Shown here one piece after another: positions 1 through 8,925 of a stretch of DNA of 14,538 bases (within the stretch, counting starts at the first letter, position 1; the number at the start of each line of letters is the position of its first letter). The notes beneath the pieces are model-generated. The model saw nothing but the letters and a program-made list of their open reading frames with translations. It was not told the DNA's origin and did not search any database. The position numbers and the translations under genes are program-made. Source of the DNA: Azovibrio restrictus (GTDB taxonomy: Bacteria; Pseudomonadota; Gammaproteobacteria; Burkholderiales; Rhodocyclaceae); contig QKDJ01000297.1 in the NCBI GenBank assembly GCA_003252145.1, forward strand, positions 1 to 14,538. The letters are read 5' to 3'.

Positions 1-729
<729 letters not shown>

Positions 730-743
730 GGGATTCCGGTCTG

Positions 744-779
744 CAACAAAAAACCCGCCAATCGGCGGGTTTTTTGTTG
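744..779. terminator. Strong bidirectional intrinsic terminator
   Basis: A perfect 16-bp inverted repeat (744-759 and 764-779) closes on the 4-base loop AATC. The GC core CCCGCC/GGCGGG is flanked by A6 on one side and T6 on the other, so it can terminate in both directions. It lies between the convergent ferredoxin (+) and diguanylate cyclase (-) genes. Confidence 0.92.
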
Positions 780-818
780 GGAGCTTGGACTACATGAAGC
801 TTTTGGCTGGCCTCGCCT

Positions 819-1973
819 CTAGTTATTCACACGGAGTAGCTGGTCCGAGAACATGAGGCTGATGCCCTTGCCGTTCTCCTTGGCCCGGTACATGGCATGG
901 TCAGCGCGACGAATCACCTCCGATGGGCCTGTAATTCCGGGGCTCGGGAAAAGGCACATGCCAATGCTGGCACCTAAGGGCAGGTCTGGAGGCAGTTTCT
1001 TCAGGGGCGCACTGATGACCGTGATGAGTTTTTGGGCCAGGGCTGCCGCCTCTTTTTCCGTGGGGATGCCTCTGGCTAAAAAGAAGAATTCATCGCCTCC
1101 CATCCGTGCAACCGTATCCGACTCGCGAACCGTTGCATTCAAACGCCTGGCAATCTCCATCAGGACCTGATCCCCCATTTCATGGCCCAGGCGATCATTG
1201 ACGTTCTTGAATCCATCAAGGTCGATGAAGTAGCCGCAGTAGCTGTCATTGCCCCGCTTTGCGCTCAGCCAGGCCTGCTCCAACCGATCATGCAGCAGTT
1301 CCCGATTGGGCAAGCCTGTCAGTGGGTCATGTAATGAGCGAATCAGGTGCCGGTTGCGTTCCTCATTCAACTCTCGCTCTCGAACAAAGAGCAGTCGCTG
1401 TTGCTTTTCATTGAGATAGCCCGCAGTGCCGCCAATGAGGTTTGCCGACAGAATGAAGAAGTCATGACTGATCAGAACGTGAATGGGGTAGTCATGGAAC
1501 ACGCCAAAAACCAGGTTGTAGGCGAGAAACAGGGATAGATCAACGCAAAGGGCATGGACAAACCGGGTGCCAACGAAGTTGTACGTATAGAACGTGACTA
1601 GAACCAATCCGGGGTAGAAGTAGGATGAGTTTTCTACGCTGAGAAAGGTGAGGATGGAAATAAGTCCGGCCCCGGCGGCAAAACCTACACTGGCTAGAAA
1701 TACGTGCCGATATGCCGCGAATGTGCGTGTATAGCTGATCAAATAGACGAGCAGCGGCACGATGAGAAAGCCCAGTCTAATGGTCCAGACGGTCGATTTG
1801 GCGGCATCTGGTACGAACCATTGGTCCAGGATGCCGTAGATGAGATAGACGATGCTACCTACGATAATGGCGGCCCTGCCTTGGCTACGTTCTCGTTCAA
1901 AGGAGGACTTGAGGAAGTTGCCCTCCAGTTCCCGGCTATTGAATCTGAGCGTGATGGGGTTGGTGCTGCTCAT
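819..1973 (-). CDS. Membrane-anchored diguanylate cyclase (GGDEF)
   Basis: The 384-residue protein should make cyclic di-GMP from two GTP. Residues about 35-185 form a run of roughly five to six hydrophobic segments, so the sensor part is an integral membrane domain; I do not recognise it as a named MASE family. A short charged linker (about 188-210) leads to a GGDEF domain that opens with DPLTGLPNR (216-224). The catalytic motif GGDEF (292-296) is intact. An RxxD inhibitory site (R283-D286) lies exactly five residues before it, so product feedback inhibition is expected. No EAL domain follows. GGAG sits just upstream of the ATG. The gene is separated from the ccm operon by a terminator, so it probably has its own promoter in 1974-2045, though I see no clear match there. 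The signal sensed is unknown. Confidence 0.93.
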   Translation of the reverse strand: MSSTNPITLRFNSRELEGNFLKSSFERERSQGRAAIIVGSIVYLIYGILDQWFVPDAAKSTVWTIRLGFLIVPLLVYLISYTRTFAAYRHVFLASVGFAAGAGLISILTFLSVENSSYFYPGLVLVTFYTYNFVGTRFVHALCVDLSLFLAYNLVFGVFHDYPIHVLISHDFFILSANLIGGTAGYLNEKQQRLLFVRERELNEERNRHLIRSLHDPLTGLPNRELLHDRLEQAWLSAKRGNDSYCGYFIDLDGFKNVNDRLGHEMGDQVLMEIARRLNATVRESDTVARMGGDEFFFLARGIPTEKEAAALAQKLITVISAPLKKLPPDLPLGASIGMCLFPSPGITGPSEVIRRADHAMYRAKENGKGISLMFSDQLLRVNN

Positions 1974-2045
1974 TTCTCCAAACTATCAATGGATTGCCAA
2001 GGGCCTGACGGCACTTTCCTGAGGAAAATTGCAGGAGGCGAGATA

Positions 2046-2072
2046 AAGAACCCGCCAATCAGGCGGGTTCTT
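2046..2072 (-). terminator. Terminator after the ccm operon
   Basis: A perfect 11-bp stem (2046-2056 with 2062-2072) has a 5-base loop. Read on the minus strand it follows the ccmI stop codon by 6 bp and ends in a weak T-rich stretch (TTCTTTATCT). Its core resembles that of the terminator at 744-779 (CCCGCC, AATC loop, GGCGGG), but the two lie too far apart to pair in a functional way. Confidence 0.8.
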
Positions 2073-2078
2073 GGGGGG

Positions 2079-2954
2079 TCAGGGTTTGCCCGTTTTTCCG
2101 GGTTTGCTTTCGGCCCGGAACTTGTCGATGTTGTCCTTGAGCAGGTTGTACAACTCGCTGTTGGGTTCCACCTGGGGTAGCACTTTTTCCCAGTAGTCGG
2201 CAGCCTTGGCCTTGTTGCCGGCCTCCAGGGCGGCGGCGCCGGCCAGGAACAGGGAGTGGCCGTGGTTGGGGTCCAGTTTCAGGGCCTTTTGTACCAGTTG
2301 TTCCGGCTTGCCCTTGAGGCCTTGCCCGCTGGATTGGGCCAGGGCTTCCGCGTAGTCGGCCAGCAGGGCCGGGTCGGTGGCCACCAGCTTCTCCGCATGG
2401 GAGTAGGCCTGGGCGGCTTCAGCGGGACGGTTCATGACCTTGTAGGAGCGGGCCAGCATGACCCAGCCTTCCTCATCATCCGGGTTGGCTTCCAGGCGGG
2501 CGGCTAGTTTGGCTACCATGCCCTGGATTTGCTCCGGCGTCATAGCGGGCTGTTCCTGGCGGGCTTCACGCTGGGCCGGGTCCAGGGCCAGTGGGTTACC
2601 CAGGAAGGCGTAGCCGAAGGAGGCAGAGAGCACCAGGGTCAGGACCACGGCGATGGCCATGGTCTTGCTGGGGGCGCTACCAGCCTGGGGCTGTGCGGCA
2701 TCGGCCTGGGCGGTTTCTTCCAGAATGCGGCGCTTGAGTTCGTCCCTAGCCTGTTCGAAGTCGGCGGAGGACAGACTGCCTTCACCCTTTTCCCGTTCCA
2801 GCTCATTCAGTTGATCCCGCAGGATGGCCAGATTGGCTTCCCGCTGGTCAATGTCGCTGGTGGTAGGCAGGGGGCGCTGGCGCAGCAGGGGGGGCAGCAG
2901 CATCAGGGCGGTCAGGGCCAGCAGGCCCAGGGCCAGGAGCAGGAAGGAGATCAT
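2079..2954 (-). CDS. ccmI: Cytochrome c maturation protein CcmI
   Basis: CcmI presents the apocytochrome to the heme-ligation complex (CcmF/CcmH) on the periplasmic side. The 291-residue protein starts with a short periplasmic N-terminus and a transmembrane helix (about residues 2-23). A charged, coiled-coil-like region rich in Glu, Arg and Leu follows (about 36-80). A second hydrophobic segment (about 96-118) leads to a periplasmic C-terminal domain with tetratricopeptide-like repeats, such as the stretches around WVMLARSYKVMNRPAEAAQAY and HSLFLAGAAALEAGN. Two membrane segments plus a TPR domain is the standard CcmI layout. The ATG overlaps the end of ccmH by 4 nt (ATGA), so the genes are translationally coupled. 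It is the last gene of the operon and is followed by a terminator. Confidence 0.92.
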   Translation of the reverse strand: MISFLLLALGLLALTALMLLPPLLRQRPLPTTSDIDQREANLAILRDQLNELEREKGEGSLSSADFEQARDELKRRILEETAQADAAQPQAGSAPSKTMAIAVVLTLVLSASFGYAFLGNPLALDPAQREARQEQPAMTPEQIQGMVAKLAARLEANPDDEEGWVMLARSYKVMNRPAEAAQAYSHAEKLVATDPALLADYAEALAQSSGQGLKGKPEQLVQKALKLDPNHGHSLFLAGAAALEAGNKAKAADYWEKVLPQVEPNSELYNLLKDNIDKFRAESKPGKTGKP

Positions 2955-3445
2955 GCTTGTTCTCCCTTGCTGGATTCATCGCCCTTGAGCAGGGCCTCGG
3001 CCGCTTTTGATTCCTCTTCACTCAGGGGGCGGCTTTCCTGCAGCACCTTGTTGCGGCGGCGCATGTAGAGCTGCAGGGCGCCGATGCCCACGATCAGGAA
3101 CAGCAGGGGGCCGGTCCAGAGCAGGAAAGTGGTGGATTTGAGAGGCGGGCGATAGAGCACGAAATCCCCGTAGCGGGCCACCAGGAAGTCGATGATCTGT
3201 TGATCCGACTGGCCGGCCTGGATCATGTGGCGGACTTCCCGGCGCAGGTCCTGGGCCAGGTCTGCGTTGGAGGCGGCGATGGTTTCGTTCTGGCAGACCA
3301 GGCAGCGTAATTCATTGGAAATGGCCAACAGGCGCTTTTCCGCCACCGGGTCGTCGGCCAGGGGCTTGGCTTCTTCCGCCAGGCTCAGATGACAGGCCAG
3401 GGCCAGCCCCAGGGCGGGCAGCAGGCGTTTCAGGAAGGCGCTCAT
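2951..3445 (-). CDS. ccmH: Apocytochrome c thiol-disulfide reductase CcmH
   Basis: CcmH keeps the CXXCH cysteines of apocytochromes reduced, or forms a mixed disulfide with them, before heme ligation. The 164-residue protein has a signal peptide (about residues 1-23) and the family-defining LRCLVC motif with C48 and C51. A helical stretch with the conserved phrasing LVARYGDFVLYRPP follows, then a transmembrane anchor (about 105-125) with a basic cytoplasmic flank (MRRRNK). It is the short CcmH form without a fused CcmI domain, which agrees with a separate ccmI next to it. It overlaps ccmG by 4 nt and ccmI by 4 nt. Confidence 0.96.
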   Translation of the reverse strand: MSAFLKRLLPALGLALACHLSLAEEAKPLADDPVAEKRLLAISNELRCLVCQNETIAASNADLAQDLRREVRHMIQAGQSDQQIIDFLVARYGDFVLYRPPLKSTTFLLWTGPLLFLIVGIGALQLYMRRRNKVLQESRPLSEEESKAAEALLKGDESSKGEQA

Positions 3446-4029
3446 CGATTCAGCTCCGCAATCAGGGGCAGAAGTTTCTTTTCCACCACTTCGGGGGTGA
3501 TGGGGCCGATCTGCTTGTAGCGGATCACCCCGGCCTTGTCGATCAGGTAGGTCTCGGGCACGCCATAAACACCGTAATCAATGCCCACCCGGCCATCAAT
3601 ATCCATGGCGGTCAGGGTGTAGGGATTGCCGTGGTCCTTGAGCCAGCCATGGGCCCGTTCCAGGGCCAGGGTGGTTTCCTGATCCAGAGGCATCTTGCTG
3701 GTATCAATGCCCCCGTCACCCCGGACTTCCTTGTAGTTGAGGCCCACGATGGGCACGATCTTCTGCTTGCCCAGTTCCACCAGCAGGGGGTGTTCCTGAC
3801 GGCAGGAAACGCACCAGGAGGCCCAGACATTGAGCATCCAGACCTTGCCTTCCATCTCCTTGGGACCGAAGGTCTGGGTGGGCGTGTCGAGCCGGGCCAG
3901 GTTGAAGGCGGGGGCGGGCTTGCCCACCAGGGGGGAGGGGACTTCCCGGGGGTTCAGGTTCAGACCTACGGCCAGCAGGGCCACCAGGGCGGCAAAGGCC
4001 ACCAGAATCCAGGCAAATTTGTTTTTCAT
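3442..4029 (-). CDS. ccmG: Thiol:disulfide interchange protein CcmG/DsbE
   Basis: CcmG is a membrane-tethered periplasmic thioredoxin-like protein that passes electrons to CcmH or to the apocytochrome. The 195-residue protein has an N-terminal signal anchor (about residues 5-23) and a thioredoxin fold with the active site WCVSC (C73, C76) in the context WASWCVSCRQEHP. The conserved cis-proline loop is seen as YGVPETYLID, and the GLNYKE segment is typical of the family. The start codon overlaps the ccmF stop by one base (TGATG) and the end overlaps ccmH by 4 nt, so synthesis of the three proteins is probably coupled. Confidence 0.96.
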   Translation of the reverse strand: MKNKFAWILVAFAALVALLAVGLNLNPREVPSPLVGKPAPAFNLARLDTPTQTFGPKEMEGKVWMLNVWASWCVSCRQEHPLLVELGKQKIVPIVGLNYKEVRGDGGIDTSKMPLDQETTLALERAHGWLKDHGNPYTLTAMDIDGRVGIDYGVYGVPETYLIDKAGVIRYKQIGPITPEVVEKKLLPLIAELNR

Positions 4030-6032
4030 CAGGCGGAGGCTCCGTCAGTCGGGGCCGCAGCAGGGGCCGTGATAGCGGCGCGGCGGCGGGTATTGCGATA
4101 GCGGCGGTCCAGGATGGCGATCAGGCCGCCCAGGGACATGAGGATGCAGCCACCCCAGATCCAGTCCACGAAGGGCTTGTAATAGACCCGCACGGCCCAC
4201 TCACCTTCGGGCTTGTCCCGGTCGATGGCTTCACCCAGGGAGACATACACATCCCGCAGGAAGCCGGTATCGATGGCCGCCTCGGTCATGGGCATCATGG
4301 AGGAGGCGTAATTGCGCTTTTCGGGATGCAGGGTTCTCAATACCCGGCCGCCAGAGCTTAATTCCACTTCACCCTGCATGGCCATGTAGTTGGGGCCCTG
4401 GACCTGTTTCACGCCCATGAAACGGAAGGTGTAGCCAGCCACAGTGACCGTGTCACCAGCGGCCATCTTCACGTCCTTCTCTTCCTCGTAACCGCTCACC
4501 ATGGTGACGCCAACCACGAAGATGGCGACGCCCAGGTGGGCCACATGCATGCCCCAGAAATGGCGGGGCTGCTTCAGGGCGGCTGTCATGAAACTATCGC
4601 TACCCCGGGTGGATTGCACCCGCTGCACGAAATGGGTCAGGGCAGCCAGCGCAATCCAGGCGGCCAGCCACAGGCCCACACCCACCATGGGGCTCCAGCT
4701 GCCATAGAGGAAGGGCAGGCTCACGGCCACCACGCCGGCCACACCCAGGGCCCATTTCAGCAGATGCACAATGTCCTTCAGGGTCGCCTGCTTCCAGCGG
4801 GCGAAGGGACCGACCCCCATGAGGAACAGCAGGGGCACCATGATGGGTACGAAGACCGCATTGAAGTAGGGGGGGCCTACGGAAATCTTGCCCAGAGCCA
4901 GGGCATCGATGAGCAGGGGATAGAGGGTGCCCAGCAGCACCGTGCCGCAGGCCACGGCCAGGAGCACGTTATTGGTGAGTAGCAGGGATTCCCGGGAAAA
5001 GAGGCCGAAGCGGCCCCCCAGGCCTACAGCCGGGGCACGCCAGACGAACAAGGCCAGGGAGGCGCCGATGACGGCCACCAGGAAGGCCAGGATGAACACC
5101 CCGCGGGTGGGGTCCGTGGCAAAGGCGTGCACGGAAGTCAGTACCCCGGAACGGACCAGGAAGGTGCCCAGCAGGGACAGGGAGAAGGCGGAGATGGCCA
5201 GCAGCACGGTCCAGTTCTTGAAGCTGCCACGCTTTTCCGTCACGGCCAGGGAGTGGATCAGGGCCGTGCCCACCAGCCAGGGCATGAAGGAGGCGTTTTC
5301 CACCGGGTCCCAGAACCACCAGCCACCCCAGCCCAGTTCGTAATAGGCCCACCAGGAGCCCATGGCGATACCCAGGGTCAGGAAAATCCAGGCCACCACG
5401 GTCCAGGGGCGGGTCCAGCGGGCCCAGGCCGCGTCCATCTGGCCGGAAAGCAGGGCGGCCACGGCGAAGGCGTAGGCCACGGAGAACCCCACGTAACCCA
5501 TGTAAAGCAGGGGCGGGTGGATGACCAGACCCGGGTCCTGCAGCAGGGGATTCAAATCCTTACCCTCTGCCACCCCGGGCAGGATGCGCTCGAAAGGGTT
5601 GGAGGTGAGGAGGATGAAGAGCAGGAAGCCGAAGGCCACCAGGCACAGGGTGCCCAGGACTCGGGCCACCATGGGAGCGGGCAGATTGCGGGAGAACCAG
5701 CTCACCAGCAGGGCCCACCAGGAGAGCATCAGCATCCACAGGAGCAGGGAGCCTTCATGGCCGCCCCAGACCCCGGCGATCCGGTACTGCAGGGGCAGCA
5801 GGGAATTGGAGTGCTGGGCCACGTAGATGACCGAGAAATCATTGCTGATGAAGGCCTGGGTCAGGCACAGGTAGGAGACCGTGATCAGCAGGGCCAGGGC
5901 CTGGGCGCCTGGTTTGGCCAGGGCGATCCATTGCTGACGGTTGCGATGGGCGCCCAGCAGGGCGAGCAGCCCCACCAGAAAGGCCACGGGGACGGCGAGA
6001 ATGAGGGCGAAATGGCCGAGTTCAGGGATCAT
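4029..6032 (-). CDS. ccmF: Heme lyase CcmF
   Basis: CcmF is the large membrane protein that takes heme from CcmE and attaches it to the CXXCH motif of apocytochromes. The 667-residue length and very hydrophobic, many-helix profile match the family. The periplasmic tryptophan-rich WWD domain is clear, with GGWWFWDPVEN at about 236-246. Conserved histidines expected to bind heme are seen in IHPPLLYMGY (H172) and in TALIHSLAVT (H260). A large periplasmic domain near the C-terminus (about 520-620) precedes the last helix and a basic tail. The gene lies 18 bp after ccmE and overlaps ccmG by one base. Confidence 0.97.
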   Translation of the reverse strand: MIPELGHFALILAVPVAFLVGLLALLGAHRNRQQWIALAKPGAQALALLITVSYLCLTQAFISNDFSVIYVAQHSNSLLPLQYRIAGVWGGHEGSLLLWMLMLSWWALLVSWFSRNLPAPMVARVLGTLCLVAFGFLLFILLTSNPFERILPGVAEGKDLNPLLQDPGLVIHPPLLYMGYVGFSVAYAFAVAALLSGQMDAAWARWTRPWTVVAWIFLTLGIAMGSWWAYYELGWGGWWFWDPVENASFMPWLVGTALIHSLAVTEKRGSFKNWTVLLAISAFSLSLLGTFLVRSGVLTSVHAFATDPTRGVFILAFLVAVIGASLALFVWRAPAVGLGGRFGLFSRESLLLTNNVLLAVACGTVLLGTLYPLLIDALALGKISVGPPYFNAVFVPIMVPLLFLMGVGPFARWKQATLKDIVHLLKWALGVAGVVAVSLPFLYGSWSPMVGVGLWLAAWIALAALTHFVQRVQSTRGSDSFMTAALKQPRHFWGMHVAHLGVAIFVVGVTMVSGYEEEKDVKMAAGDTVTVAGYTFRFMGVKQVQGPNYMAMQGEVELSSGGRVLRTLHPEKRNYASSMMPMTEAAIDTGFLRDVYVSLGEAIDRDKPEGEWAVRVYYKPFVDWIWGGCILMSLGGLIAILDRRYRNTRRRAAITAPAAAPTDGASA

Positions 6033-6050
6033 GGGGAGTCCGCTTGCTGA

Positions 6051-6542
6051 TTACTTGCCGGTGGCCGGGGAGGGTGAGGCCGGTGTGACGGTCTTGGCAT
6101 CCGGGTTGCCACTGCCGGCCTGATGGGCTTGCTCCAGAGCCTTGGCGGCTTCGGGGGGCATGTAGTTTTCGTCGTGCTTGGCCAGCACCTCGCTGGCAGT
6201 GAAGATGCCGTCAGCGCCCAGCTTGCCCTGGGCCACCACACCTTTACCCTCCTGGAACAGGTCGGGAAGGATGCCCTTGTAATGGACGTCGATGTGATGG
6301 GCGGTGTCCGTGACCACAAAGCTGACCGTCACCCCGTCGGCCTGACGGCTCAGGGAACCGTTCTGCACCAGACCGCCAATGCGGAATACCTTGTTCTGAG
6401 GGGCCTTACCCGCCTGTACGTCGGAAGGAGAATAGAAGAAGGCCAGGTTGTCGTTCAAGGCGTTGAGGACAAAGGCGGCGATCAGACCCAGGGCGGCCAG
6501 GCCCCCCAGGATCAGGGCCATGCGCTTGTGGCGGGCTTTCAT
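6051..6542 (-). CDS. ccmE: Periplasmic heme chaperone CcmE
   Basis: CcmE covalently binds heme delivered through CcmC and hands it to CcmF. The 163-residue protein has an N-terminal transmembrane anchor (about residues 8-28), the OB-fold core including [10 protein letters not shown], and the heme-binding motif HDENY with the covalent ligand H123 and axial Y127. This is the His type (HxxxY), not the Cys variant found in some archaea and sulfate reducers. A flexible Pro/Ala-rich tail follows. The start overlaps the end of ccmD by 4 nt. Confidence 0.97.
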   Translation of the reverse strand: MKARHKRMALILGGLAALGLIAAFVLNALNDNLAFFYSPSDVQAGKAPQNKVFRIGGLVQNGSLSRQADGVTVSFVVTDTAHHIDVHYKGILPDLFQEGKGVVAQGKLGADGIFTASEVLAKHDENYMPPEAAKALEQAHQAGSGNPDAKTVTPASPSPATGK

Positions 6543-6724
6543 GCGTGCTCCTGCCGGGCTTCGGCCCGGATTTGACGGGTCAAACGGCTCTCGGTGGCAC
6601 GGCGCCGACGGGTGATCAGCAGGGGCTCCAGCACCATGACCAGGGCGGTGACACCAAAGGATCCCCAGACGTAGAAGCCATAGCCACCCATGGCGAGAAA
6701 ATCGGAAAAGCTGTTCCAGTACAT
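6539..6724 (-). CDS. ccmD: Heme exporter accessory protein CcmD
   Basis: CcmD is a small single-pass protein that helps release heme-loaded CcmE from the CcmABC complex. The 61-residue protein has the family motif [16 protein letters not shown] near the N-terminus, one transmembrane helix (about residues 15-37) and a very basic cytoplasmic tail starting at RRRR. The ATG has only a weak upstream ribosome-binding site (GATAAG). The gene lies 82 bp after ccmC, the largest gap in the operon, and overlaps ccmE by 4 nt. Confidence 0.92.
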   Translation of the reverse strand: MYWNSFSDFLAMGGYGFYVWGSFGVTALVMVLEPLLITRRRRATESRLTRQIRAEARQEHA

Positions 6725-6747
6725 AGTCTTATCATTCGTGACCGAGA

Positions 6748-6773
6748 GGGCCCGAGGATTATCCCCGTAGCCC
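6748..6773 (-). other. Stem-loop in the ccmC-ccmD gap
   Basis: Read on the transcribed strand, GGGC and GCCC form an outer 4-bp stem. A small 2/1-base internal loop separates it from an inner 6-bp stem (CGGGGA/TCCTCG, one G-U pair) with a TAA loop. No T-run follows, so it is not a classical terminator. An mRNA stability or partial attenuation element is possible. Confidence 0.4.
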
Positions 6774-6806
6774 GCCGGATGCTGTGTAACAAATTTATGC
6801 GGGGAC

Positions 6807-7553
6807 TTACTGGCTACGCTTGGCCAGCAGCTCCTTCACCCAATCCGTATGGCGTTCCCGTTCCAGGATGATGACCCGTACCCGCATCAGGGCCACGGCC
6901 AGGCTGTACATCCACATGGCCAGAGCGCAGAGCAGCATGCCCCAGAGCATGATGGACGCCATGGCGGGTGCCTTGGTGAGGGAAACGGAAGCTCCCTGGT
7001 GCAGGGTGTTCCACCACTTGACCGAGAAATAGATGATGGGCACGTTCACCACCCCCACCAGGGCCAGAATGGCCCCGGCCTTGTCGGCTCGGCGGGTGTC
7101 ATCAATGGCATGGGTCAGGGCGATGAAGCCGATGTAGAGGAACAACAGGATCAGTTCCGAAGTGAGCCGGGCATCCCACACCCACCAGGCTCCCCACATG
7201 GGCTTGCCCCACAGGGCGCCGGTCCATAGGGAAATGAAGGCGAACAGGGCGCCGGTGGGGGCCAGGGCCGAGGCCATCATGCCCGACAGCCGGGTGTTGA
7301 AGGCCAGGCCCATGCCGGCCCAGAAGGCCATCACCAGATAGGTGAACATGGACATCCAGGAGGCGCCCACGTGGATGAAGATGATCCGGTAGCCCTCACC
7401 CTGCTGGAAATCCGTGGGGGCTACGAAGAAACCCACCCATAGGCCGGCCAGGGCCAGGATGGCAAACAGAGCCCAGAAGACGGGAATCAGACGTCCGGCC
7501 AGGGGGTAGAAGGTGGAGGGGGCAGAAAACTTGAACCAGTTGATCATGCTCAT
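6807..7553 (-). CDS. ccmC: Heme transporter/handling protein CcmC
   Basis: CcmC binds heme on the periplasmic side and transfers it to CcmE. I place the start at 7553, giving 248 residues that begin MSMINWFKF. A longer reading to 7607 would overlap the end of ccmB and add 18 residues untypical of the family. Six hydrophobic helices are visible. The WWD domain is GAWWVWDARLT (about 121-131). The two axial heme histidines are H61 (IFIHVGA) and H185 (NTLHQGA), one residue off the E. coli numbering. The start lies 7 bp after the ccmB stop with only a weak ribosome-binding site, so translation is probably coupled to ccmB. Confidence 0.95.
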   Translation of the reverse strand: MSMINWFKFSAPSTFYPLAGRLIPVFWALFAILALAGLWVGFFVAPTDFQQGEGYRIIFIHVGASWMSMFTYLVMAFWAGMGLAFNTRLSGMMASALAPTGALFAFISLWTGALWGKPMWGAWWVWDARLTSELILLFLYIGFIALTHAIDDTRRADKAGAILALVGVVNVPIIYFSVKWWNTLHQGASVSLTKAPAMASIMLWGMLLCALAMWMYSLAVALMRVRVIILERERHTDWVKELLAKRSQ

Positions 7554-7560
7554 GGGGATT

Positions 7561-8229
7561 TCATTCCAGGGCGATCTTGAGGGCAGCGGCCGCTGCCCAG
7601 GGAGCAAAGGCCACCCCGCCTATGGTGAGGGCGGCCAGCAACGACAGGTGGGCACCGGGGCCCAGGCCGCTGACGGTGGCATCGACGGCGCCGGCGCCAA
7701 AAATCAGCACCGGAATATACAGGGGCAACACCAGCAGGGAAAGCAGCACGCCGCCGCCCCTGAGGCCCAAAGTCAGGCCCGCGCCGATGGCGCCGATGCC
7801 CGAGAGGGCCGGGGTTCCCAGCAGGATGGAGAAGGTCAGCACCCACAGGGCGTCAGCGGGCAGGTCGAACTGGAGACCCAGTACCGGCGCCAGCAGGGCC
7901 AGGGGCAGGCCGGAGACCAGCCAGTGGGCGATGACCTTGCCCAGCACCATGAGCCCAAGGGGATTGGGGGAGAGGGCCAGCTGTTCCAGGGTGCCATCCC
8001 GGTGATCGTCGGCGAAAAGCCGGGGCAGGGAGAGCATGGTGGCCAGCAGGGCGCCGACCCAGAGTACCCCGGGGGCCAGTTGGCGCAACAGGTCCGCTTC
8101 CGGGCCCACGCCCAGGGGGAAGAGGCTGGCGACGATGATGAAGAAAAACAGTACGGAAACCAGGTCGGCTGGGCGACGCAGGGCCAGACGCAGGTCCCGG
8201 GCGATGGTGTAGGAGACGATCTGCAGCAT
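7561..8229 (-). CDS. ccmB: Heme exporter permease CcmB
   Basis: CcmB is the membrane subunit of the CcmAB ABC transporter, whose ATPase activity drives release of holo-CcmE. The 222-residue protein has six predicted helices. It starts with the cytoplasmic amphipathic segment IARDLRLALRRPADL, and the conserved loop LPRLFADDHRDGTLEQLALSP is clear; this loop is the family signature that contacts the ATPase. It follows ccmA after 3 bp and is followed by ccmC after 7 bp. Confidence 0.95.
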   Translation of the reverse strand: MLQIVSYTIARDLRLALRRPADLVSVLFFFIIVASLFPLGVGPEADLLRQLAPGVLWVGALLATMLSLPRLFADDHRDGTLEQLALSPNPLGLMVLGKVIAHWLVSGLPLALLAPVLGLQFDLPADALWVLTFSILLGTPALSGIGAIGAGLTLGLRGGGVLLSLLVLPLYIPVLIFGAGAVDATVSGLGPGAHLSLLAALTIGGVAFAPWAAAAALKIALE

Positions 8230-8232
8230 GGC

Positions 8233-8850
8233 TCAGGCTCCCAGGCGCAGTTCGCGAATCTGGCCGGCGGGAATATCCACCGGCTGGTGGGTGGTCATGA
8301 CGGCCAGCCCCCCCCGTTGCAGATGGGCGCCGATGAGTCCGGCCAGCCAGGCCACCGCATTCACATCCAGGGCTACGAAGGGCTCGTCGAGAATCCACAG
8401 GGGACGGCGTTCCGGCACCAGGCGGGCCAGGGCCACCCGGCGTTTCTGTCCCTGGGAAAGATAGCGGCAGGCCAGGTCTTCACGACCCAGCAGCCCCACC
8501 TGTTCCAGAGCATCCAGAGCGTCGTCGTCGGACAGGGTTTCCCCCGCCAGACGGGCAGAAGACAACAGGTTTTCCAGGGGGGTAAGTTCTTCCTTGATGG
8601 CGTTCAGGTGACCCAGGTAGCAGAGGTCAGAGCGGAAGTCGTCGGAAAGTTTGCGGATGGGCTCACCCTTCCAGCGGATTTCGCCGGATTCCGGCAGGGA
8701 AAGGCCACACAACATGCGCAACAGGCTGGTCTTTCCGGCCCCATTGCGGCCTTGGAGGAACAGGAGTTCGCCTGCCTCAAGCCGGAATCCGACGCCATGA
8801 AACAGGCGCCGTTCGCCGCGTATGCATTCCAGGTTTTCGGCTTCCAGCAT
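8233..8850 (-). CDS. ccmA: Cytochrome c biogenesis ATP-binding protein CcmA
   Basis: CcmA is the cytoplasmic ATPase of the CcmAB transporter. From the start at 8850 it has 205 residues, the usual length. The Walker A motif is GRNGAGKT (34-41), the ABC signature is YLSQGQKRRVALARL and Walker B is LWILDEPF. An H-loop is present in MTTHQPV. An in-frame ATG at 8925 would add 25 residues, but it lies at the edge of the peroxidase terminator and upstream of the candidate transcription start. I therefore prefer 8850, although the ribosome-binding site there is weak. It is the first gene of the ccm operon. Confidence 0.95.
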   Translation of the reverse strand: MLEAENLECIRGERRLFHGVGFRLEAGELLFLQGRNGAGKTSLLRMLCGLSLPESGEIRWKGEPIRKLSDDFRSDLCYLGHLNAIKEELTPLENLLSSARLAGETLSDDDALDALEQVGLLGREDLACRYLSQGQKRRVALARLVPERRPLWILDEPFVALDVNAVAWLAGLIGAHLQRGGLAVMTTHQPVDIPAGQIRELRLGA

Positions 8851-8897
8851 GAAAAGAAAGGCTAGTCTGAGTTTCAGCGCACAGTAATGGAGGCGAG

Positions 8898-8925
8898 AGT
8901 GTAGCGGCTCTTGGTCGGGAATCAA
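8898..8925 (-). promoter_or_regulatory. Candidate sigma-70 promoter of the ccm operon
   Basis: On the minus strand TTGATT (8925-8920, 4 of 6 matches to -35) and TACACT (8903-8898, 4 of 6 matches to -10) are 16 bp apart. This puts the transcription start near 8891, about 40 bp before the ccmA ATG. The -35 element shares bases with the T-run of the upstream peroxidase terminator. Confidence 0.55.

Noticed and set aside
1981..2010. Possible sigma-54 promoter for the diguanylate cyclase gene
   Set aside because: A TGGCA-like start is present, but the required GC of the -12 element is missing.
2015..2027. Palindrome TTTCC-TGA-GGAAA upstream of the diguanylate cyclase gene
   Set aside because: Five-base arms are too short to separate from chance, and I know no regulator with this site in such a position.
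5127..6050. 307-codon open frame on the plus strand across ccmF
   Set aside because: It is the reverse-frame shadow of ccmF, with the same Gln/Gly/His-rich composition and no motif.
7513..8865. 450-codon open frame on the plus strand across ccmA, ccmB and ccmC
   Set aside because: It is antisense to three well-recognised genes and has a Gln/Gly-rich composition typical of reverse frames in high-GC DNA. It has no recognisable domain.
8911..8925. FNR-like TTGAT at the ccm promoter
   Set aside because: Only the left half matches; the right half (GACCA) has two of five bases, so it is better explained as a -35 box.
8850..8925. Longer CcmA start at 8925
   Set aside because: It would add 25 residues foreign to the family and start upstream of the predicted transcription start, at the edge of the neighbouring terminator.
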